Of a DNA stretch of 41,308 bases, positions 37,286-41,308 are shown in pieces (the first letter of the stretch is position 1; every line of letters begins with the position of its first letter). Origin of the DNA: Bacteroidaceae bacterium (GTDB lineage: Bacteria > Bacteroidota > Bacteroidia > Bacteroidales > Bacteroidaceae); contig JAFZWQ010000042.1 of the NCBI GenBank assembly GCA_017617235.1, positions 82,401 through 123,708 of the forward strand. The letters are read 5' to 3'. The notes beneath the pieces were generated by a model. That model was not told where the DNA came from, made no database searches, and saw only the letters and a program-made list of their open reading frames with translations. A program made the position numbers and the translations under genes.

Positions 37286-38777
37286 AGTATTTTGTTTTAT
37301 TTTGGCTTTGACTGTCGGAATGGCAGTCAAGGCTACAGTTGTTACCTCTATAGGCTCTGTGACAGAATTTCAAAATTTTGCCGCGAGTGTGAATGCTGGT
37401 GATAATTATAATAATGTTTCCGTTTATCTTAATGCCGACATCGATCTTAACAATGAAGCTTGGACGCCAATAGGCACAAGTGAGCATCCTTTTCGTGGTC
37501 ATTTTGAAGGGGGAGATCATAAAATTTCCAATCTTACTGTCAATACCAGTGGTTTATATGCAGGCCTCTTCGGATATGTCGATAAAGGTGCAGAGGTGAA
37601 GGAGGTTCATATTTTGAGCGGAACAATTGCAGTAGCAACAGATCCTGGTGTTAATGCATCTTACCATGGAGGTATTGCCGGCTACAATTTAGGTGCTATC
37701 AACAAATGTTCGAATCGCGCGACTGTTTCAGGCTCTAACTACGTCCATGCCCGTATAGGTGGTATCGTAGGAGAAAATGGAACCGATCAAGGTTATAGTG
37801 GTGTTGTACGAAACTGCTACAATTTAGGAGATGTATATTCAAGTTTGACGAATGTATATATAGGCGGAATTGTCGGTTATAATTACGGTTCTGTGTATAA
37901 TTCCTTTATGCGCAGCGATGTGATAAAAGGTGACCCTAATAGTTCGTCTTCTCATTCTAATTATCCTCTCTATGGCAATAATGGTGGAACTGTCACAGGC
38001 TGTTTCTATGCAGGTGGTGCCACAACAGACGTTTCTGCGCCTATAGTTCTTGCGGATGATTCTGATAACAGCTCAACGCTTACTACAAATGACGGGCAAA
38101 CAAAGAATATTCTGTTCAGTAGCCGCACACTATTTACCGATGGAGATTGGAATACACTCTGTCTGCCTTTCAGTATTCCTCAAGGCCCCAATGGCTTTTT
38201 CCCCATTGCAGGAGCTACGGTAATGAAGCTCAGCAGCAGTTCGTTCTCAGATGGTGTTTTGACACTTTCCTTCGATTATGCTTTTAGCATAGAGGCAGGA
38301 AAGCCTTATATCGTGAAGTGGAATACAGATTTGGGAAACATCTCCAACCCTGTCTTCATGGGGGTAACAGTGAGCAACTCTACAACGACTACCATAACGG
38401 AATGTGTTGATTTCGTCGGCAGTTTCTCCCCTGTCACTCTTGCCGCCAACGACAATACGAAACTCTATTTGGGGTCGTCGAATAAACTCTATTATCCCAG
38501 CAAGGAAAAGGTTATCAAAGCCTGTCGTGCTCACTTCCAACTGAAAGATGGCCTCACCGCGGGTGACCCAGACCCAAGCGCAGGAATCAAGGCCTTTGTG
38601 CTGAACTTTGGCAACGGAGACGAGACGACAGGAATCAGCCTCACCCCTAGCTCTCCCGGCCTCTCTCAGGGCGAGGGGAGTAGTTATTGGTACGCGTTGG
38701 ACGGTCGCCGCTTCAACGCGAAACCGACGGAGCGTGGAATATACATCCATAACGGAAAGAAGGAGGTAATACGATGA
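37278..38777 (+). CDS. GLUG-repeat secreted protein, probable T9SS cargo
   Basis: 499 residues with a signal peptide (MRKVFCFILALTVGMAVKA). Residues of about 30-250 carry GLUG-type repeats (AGLFGYVDKG, GGIAGYNLGAINKC, GGIVGENG and GGIVGYNYGSVYN), as in two regions of the giant protein. Then comes a domain starting DWNTLCLPFSIP, frequent in secreted Prevotella proteins. A linker (residues of about 456-470) is encoded by a degenerate REP-like GC-rich element. The end, WYALDGRRFNAKPTERGIYI plus HNGKKEVIR, closely matches the giant protein's end. The first part is more AT-rich than the last. It overlaps the next small gene by 4 bases. Confidence 0.85.
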   Translation: MRKVFCFILALTVGMAVKATVVTSIGSVTEFQNFAASVNAGDNYNNVSVYLNADIDLNNEAWTPIGTSEHPFRGHFEGGDHKISNLTVNTSGLYAGLFGYVDKGAEVKEVHILSGTIAVATDPGVNASYHGGIAGYNLGAINKCSNRATVSGSNYVHARIGGIVGENGTDQGYSGVVRNCYNLGDVYSSLTNVYIGGIVGYNYGSVYNSFMRSDVIKGDPNSSSSHSNYPLYGNNGGTVTGCFYAGGATTDVSAPIVLADDSDNSSTLTTNDGQTKNILFSSRTLFTDGDWNTLCLPFSIPQGPNGFFPIAGATVMKLSSSSFSDGVLTLSFDYAFSIEAGKPYIVKWNTDLGNISNPVFMGVTVSNSTTTTITECVDFVGSFSPVTLAANDNTKLYLGSSNKLYYPSKEKVIKACRAHFQLKDGLTAGDPDPSAGIKAFVLNFGNGDETTGISLTPSSPGLSQGEGSSYWYALDGRRFNAKPTERGIYIHNGKKEVIR

Positions 38778-38926
38778 AGAAATACGAGAAACCCACCCTC
38801 AAGGTCGTTGTGCTTCAGCACGAGAATATGTTGCTGACTGGCAGCAAGGAGGTTCATTCCCTCAATAAGGGTAGCTATTTCATCTACGAAGGCAGCGACG
38901 AAAATGTCGATGAGGATGCAAGATAA
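38774..38926 (+). CDS. 50-residue peptide of unknown function, overlapping the GLUG gene
   Basis: ATG at 38774 sits within the ATGA that ends the GLUG protein gene; the frame closes at TAA 38924-38926. The product starts MKKYEKPTLKVVVLQHENML and ends in an acidic SDENVDEDAR. It has no signal peptide, no Cys and no membrane helix. The start with KKYxxPxxxVxxL and then LLxxS resembles short peptides often found after secreted-protein genes in Prevotella, known to me only as hypothetical proteins. The tight coupling argues that it is translated. It could be a peptide precursor, a small regulator or a chaperone-like partner; none is shown by the sequence. Confidence 0.7.
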   Translation: MKKYEKPTLKVVVLQHENMLLTGSKEVHSLNKGSYFIYEGSDENVDEDAR

Positions 38927-38948
38927 TGATTGGTAAAACCGCCCGGAG

Positions 38949-40040
38949 TTACTGGGGGGTGTTGCGCATCCAGACGGTGACAGACAGGCCTGTGCGTTGC
39001 TTGAAGGCGGTGCTGAAGGTGCTGTAACTGCTGTAACCGCTTTCGCTGGCCAGTTGCTGGGCGGTGATGGACTCTCCGGCAGTGGTGACCTCCAGATAAC
39101 GGTTGATGAAGTGGTTGATGCGCAGGTTGTTGATATAGGTGTTATAGGTGATGCTCTGACGCGAGAAATACTGGCTGAGGTAGGTGCGGTTGGTACCAAT
39201 GGCCTGGGCCAGCTGCTGAAGTGTCAGGTCATGCTTCAGATAAAGCTGCTCGGTTACGCAGTGCTCTTTCAGCAGTTGTTCAATATGGGATAGGTCGATA
39301 GTGACAGGCGCAGCCGTCGGCTGCTGCGCTTGTGGCTGGGCAGGGAGTTCTAACTGCGGCAGCGACTCCACACGCCACACCAAGAGTCCGACAAGCACGA
39401 GCTCGAGGATATGTATGAGCCAGATGAAAACCATGTTGCTGGCGAGTACATAAATCACATACAGCAGCATGCTAACCAGCGAGACAGTTAGGCTCAGCCA
39501 CACCTTTTTATTCTCCAGGTCGGCATAGTTGTCGTTCAGCCACCGTCCGTACTGATGGATGGCCACCACTATGTGTCCGGTAAAGACCAAGCCCAGCAAT
39601 AGCAGGTAGCCCGCGGCAATCTGCTGGAGCAGACTAAAGGAAGTGACCATATACGCTACCCCAATCATCACGAACGGTACAACGGCCGCCATCGCAGGCC
39701 ACACCTTTCGGCGACGGTCCTGAAGCATAGCCAGCAGCATGCCGGCGAAGGTGATGAACAACAACACACAATCGGCCATGGCGAGCACCAGATAGGCCGC
39801 GGAATTCAGGTCGCCGGAATAGATGTAGAACAGCAGCCACCACACATGTGCCAACGTTGTTACGCCGAAGAACGCCGCCGTCCAGCGCCGCAATCGCACT
39901 GGTGGCGTAACGCCCGGCGCAATGGCATTTGCCCGGCGAAGCAGTAGGTAGAGCGCCGCCAGTAGCGGCACCACGCCCGTCACGCCGTAGAACACGAAAA
40001 ACAGTATCAACTGTACTGGTGTCTGTTCGAGTGTCTCCAT
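38949..40040 (-). CDS. Membrane-bound AraC-family transcriptional regulator
   Basis: 363 residues. About the first 225 contain six or seven membrane helices (for example LILFFVFYGVTGVVPLLAAL and VSLVSMLLYVIYVLA). After a Pro/Gln-rich linker (PAQPQAQQPTAAP), residues of about 250-360 form the AraC-type double helix-turn-helix with LTLQQLAQAIGTNRTYLSQY and QQLASESGYSSYSTFSTAFK. Such proteins sense a signal in the membrane and control nearby genes. It is convergent with the giant-protein operon (22-base gap) and divergent from the toxin-antitoxin pair, so either could be a target. Confidence 0.9.
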   Translation of the reverse strand: METLEQTPVQLILFFVFYGVTGVVPLLAALYLLLRRANAIAPGVTPPVRLRRWTAAFFGVTTLAHVWWLLFYIYSGDLNSAAYLVLAMADCVLLFITFAGMLLAMLQDRRRKVWPAMAAVVPFVMIGVAYMVTSFSLLQQIAAGYLLLLGLVFTGHIVVAIHQYGRWLNDNYADLENKKVWLSLTVSLVSMLLYVIYVLASNMVFIWLIHILELVLVGLLVWRVESLPQLELPAQPQAQQPTAAPVTIDLSHIEQLLKEHCVTEQLYLKHDLTLQQLAQAIGTNRTYLSQYFSRQSITYNTYINNLRINHFINRYLEVTTAGESITAQQLASESGYSSYSTFSTAFKQRTGLSVTVWMRNTPQ

Positions 40041-40061
40041 CTATTTATAGTTGTAACGGGT

Positions 40062-40070
40062 GCAAATATA
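40062..40070 (-). promoter_or_regulatory. -7 promoter element for the AraC-family gene
   Basis: On the minus strand TATATTTGC (40070-40062) is a full TAnnTTTGC match, 21 bases before the ATG at 40040. Confidence 0.6.
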
Positions 40071-40114
40071 CAACTTTTTTGCATTAATCGTACATGGATA
40101 TTAAGAAAAAACAC

Positions 40115-40123
40115 TATATTTGC
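40115..40123 (+). promoter_or_regulatory. -7 promoter element for the toxin-antitoxin pair
   Basis: TATATTTGC is a full TAnnTTTGC match, 15-27 bases before the two possible antitoxin ATGs. It is about 45 bases from the divergent AraC-gene element, so a single regulator could act on both. Confidence 0.6.
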
Positions 40124-40150
40124 AGCGAGATAACGTAAATGCAAGAAGAT

Positions 40151-40411
40151 ATGGCAACACTAGTATTACAAATTCCCGATGAAAGCCTCGTTTCGAAGGT
40201 AAAACAGGCCTGCAAGATGCTTGTGGGCGTGACTTCGGTAAAGGTGCAGAAGCCTGCAAAGGAAAAGACGCGCATCTACGACCCCGAAACTGGCGAGTAT
40301 ATGAACGACAGAGCCGTGAGGGACATTGAGCAAGCTCTCGATGACGCGAAACACGGCAGGTTGACAACCTACAACTCTGTCGATGAGTTTTTCAAGGAAA
40401 TGGGACTGTAG
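40151..40411 (+). CDS. Type II antitoxin (partner of YafQ-type toxin)
   Basis: 86 residues from the ATG at 40151 (MATLVLQIPDESLVSKVKQA), which follows a purine-rich AAGAAG; an ATG at 40139 adds MQED. The N-terminal strand and helix fit a small DNA-binding antitoxin, and the later part (VRDIEQALDDAKHGRLTTYN, then DEFFKEMGL) is the kind of helical segment that wraps a RelE-fold toxin. It ends 3 bases before the toxin start, the usual layout. It should bind the toxin and repress the shared promoter at 40115-40123. Confidence 0.85.
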   Translation: MATLVLQIPDESLVSKVKQACKMLVGVTSVKVQKPAKEKTRIYDPETGEYMNDRAVRDIEQALDDAKHGRLTTYNSVDEFFKEMGL

Positions 40412-40414
40412 ATC

Positions 40415-40690
40415 ATGGCGTACACTGTTAGAATCTCGAACCGTTTCAAAAAGCAGTTCCGCCTCTGTATGAAGCGCGGACTCGACATGGAACTCATCAA
40501 CGAAGCGATGCGGCTTCTTGCTGCCAACGGCTCGCTGCCCGCAAAGTATCGCCCGCATAAGTTGTCGGGCAACCTGCAAGGTGTTTGGGAGTGTCACATC
40601 GAGCCTGATTGGCTGATGATATGGGAACAAAACGACACACAGTTGACGCTACTGTTCCTACAAACGGGCACGCACTCTGACCTGTTCTAA
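40415..40690 (+). CDS. YafQ-family mRNA interferase toxin
   Basis: 91 residues. The RelE/ParE-fold, YafQ-type pattern is clear: NRFKKQFRLCMKRG at the start, then PAKYRPHKLSGNLQGVWECH, IEPDWLMIW and a last strand LLFLQTGTHSDLF. The His and Asp residues of HIEPDW and the C-terminal THSDLF are those expected of the family's active centre. YafQ toxins cut mRNA on the ribosome. A rho-independent terminator at 40720-40754 follows. Confidence 0.93.
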   Translation: MAYTVRISNRFKKQFRLCMKRGLDMELINEAMRLLAANGSLPAKYRPHKLSGNLQGVWECHIEPDWLMIWEQNDTQLTLLFLQTGTHSDLF

Positions 40691-40719
40691 ATATTCCCCC
40701 CACACATAAAACAATTTCC

Positions 40720-40754
40720 GCCGAGACATCGAAAGAAGTCTCGGCTTAATTTTT
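40720..40754 (+). terminator. Rho-independent terminator after the toxin gene
   Basis: GCCGAGAC (40720-40727) pairs perfectly with GTCTCGGC (40738-40745) around a 10-base loop, followed by TTAATTTTT. Confidence 0.8.
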
Positions 40755-40776
40755 GCCCCATTTCATCGGGGAAAAT

Positions 40777-40786
40777 GGGGGGGGGG
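40777..40786 (+). repeat. Run of ten G residues
   Basis: A G10 homopolymer lies just after the toxin terminator, within a second hairpin region (CCCCATTT at 40756-40763 and AAATGGGG at 40773-40780). It is noncoding. Such tracts are prone to slipped-strand change. Confidence 0.9.
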
Positions 40787-40822
40787 TAAAACGGGACGAC
40801 CGTTTCAGGATATGCCATTGCG

Positions 40823-40860
40823 AGTTGCAGAATTTACAAAAAGTTGCAGAATTTACAAAA
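40823..40860 (+). repeat. Exact 19-bp tandem duplication
   Basis: AGTTGCAGAATTTACAAAA occurs at 40823-40841 and 40842-40860, followed by TCTGCA, which can pair with the TGCAGA inside the unit. It lies in the gap of about 300 bases between the toxin and zinc-ribbon genes (40691-40995), where no gene was found. Confidence 0.9.
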
Positions 40861-40887
40861 TCTGCAGGTGGCGGGCGGCGTGGCCTT

Positions 40888-40907
40888 GGATTTCTCATAA
40901 GAAATCC
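40888..40907 (+). other. Hairpin in the toxin/zinc-ribbon gap
   Basis: GGATTTCT (40888-40895) pairs with AGAAATCC (40900-40907) around CATA, followed by GTAATTTTA. It could be a terminator or a processing site. Confidence 0.55.
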
Positions 40908-40995
40908 GTAATTTTATCGAGCCTTAATATAGAAAATCATGAAAAATCCGTCTCATTTCAAGAATACAAGAAGACAAGAAAACAAGACGATAGAT

Positions 40996-41154
40996 ATGAA
41001 GACGATTAAATGCCCGAAATGCGGACGGGAGACGGCCTTTGAGCCGGGACGCGATGCAATTGACGAGGACGGCGAGGTGTACCGCTGCCGCCAGTGCGGA
41101 TGGCCGTTCTGGTGGCGGGGCAAGTCTGTCGTCGAGCGAAGCGATAAATTCTAA
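40996..41154 (+). CDS. Small zinc-ribbon protein
   Basis: 52 residues from the ATG at 40996 (MKTIKCPKCGRETAFEPG); a longer frame starts at 40939 but adds a stretch without clear features. Two Cys pairs, CPKC and CRQC, are spaced as in a zinc ribbon, and an acidic DAIDEDGE lies between them. WPFWW follows the second pair. Its role is unknown; such small ribbons often bind nucleic acid or partner proteins. The next gene begins 57 bases on. Confidence 0.7.
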   Translation: MKTIKCPKCGRETAFEPGRDAIDEDGEVYRCRQCGWPFWWRGKSVVERSDKF

Positions 41155-41211
41155 ACGAACAAGATAATTTTTACCAAATAACATTTTATTTATTAACAAT
41201 TTAAACTATTA

Positions 41212-41308
41212 ATGCTTATGAATGATTCGATTAAGAGAGTGCAAAGCCAAGCAGGCTTGAGCTTTGCCGAGCGTGAGAATCTTCGACCGGAGGTCAAAGA
41301 GAAAGATT
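41212..41308 (+). CDS. Start of an unknown gene (runs off the window)
   Basis: From the ATG at 41212 (or 41218) the frame stays open to the end and encodes MLMNDSIKRVQSQAGLSFAE followed by RENLRPEVKEKD. It is hydrophilic and mixed-charge, with no signal peptide. No family can be named from 32 residues. Confidence 0.5.
   Translation, partial: MLMNDSIKRVQSQAGLSFAERENLRPEVKEKD

Noticed and set aside
40812-41009. 65-residue plus-strand frame before the zinc-ribbon gene
   Set aside because: It runs through an exact 19-bp duplication and a hairpin, overlaps the zinc-ribbon start in another frame, and has no plausible protein pattern.

Overview
The window looks like chromosomal DNA from a Bacteroidota bacterium, most likely Prevotellaceae or a close relative. 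It carries the type IX secretion system (T9SS) core in the order porP-gldK-gldL-gldM-gldN. It has many Cys-anchored lipoproteins, fimbrillin-associated families, a GH127-type glycosidase and a 7TM-HD phosphodiesterase. Several promoters fit the Bacteroidota -7 consensus TAnnTTTG(C). No rRNA, tRNA, CRISPR array or transposase was seen.

Positions 1-5153 (minus strand) hold a tightly packed operon read from a clear promoter at 5187-5219. In transcription order it encodes a TPR-like periplasmic protein, a DUF3575-like outer-membrane protein with a long charged tail, a DUF5119-like lipoprotein, and the start of a fimbrillin-like lipoprotein that runs off the window. The genes overlap by 1 and 4 bases or are 5 bases apart, so this is probably one cell-surface or fimbria-like assembly.

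Positions 5486-12253 (plus strand) hold the T9SS core operon: porP, gldK/porK, gldL/porL, gldM/porM and gldN/porN, then a PorT-like beta-barrel gene. priA follows with a 31-base overlap. A convergent calycin-like lipoprotein gene abuts priA. A 7TM-HD (PgpH-like) phosphodiesterase gene then faces away from gltX, and gltX is followed by waaA and a GH127-like glycosidase. A large lipoprotein gene (23194-25443, minus) ends the housekeeping part.

Positions 26116-38926 (plus strand) appear to be one operon. It encodes a 3558-residue secreted multidomain protein, a small lipoprotein, a 499-residue GLUG-repeat protein and an unlisted 50-residue peptide whose start overlaps the previous stop. The giant protein and the GLUG protein end in nearly the same short C-terminal signature, which probably marks them as cargo of the T9SS encoded in this same window. 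A membrane-bound AraC-type regulator is encoded convergently just after the operon. It is divergent from a YafQ-type toxin-antitoxin pair. A small zinc-ribbon protein and the first codons of a further gene close the window.

The most unusual feature at the DNA level is the density of short tandem and palindromic repeats (units of 7, 8, 9, 14, 19, 21 and 22 bp, plus a GC-rich REP-like palindrome). They sit at many gene boundaries. Several lie in frame inside genes (gldK signal peptide, priA, the GH127 gene and the GLUG protein linker).
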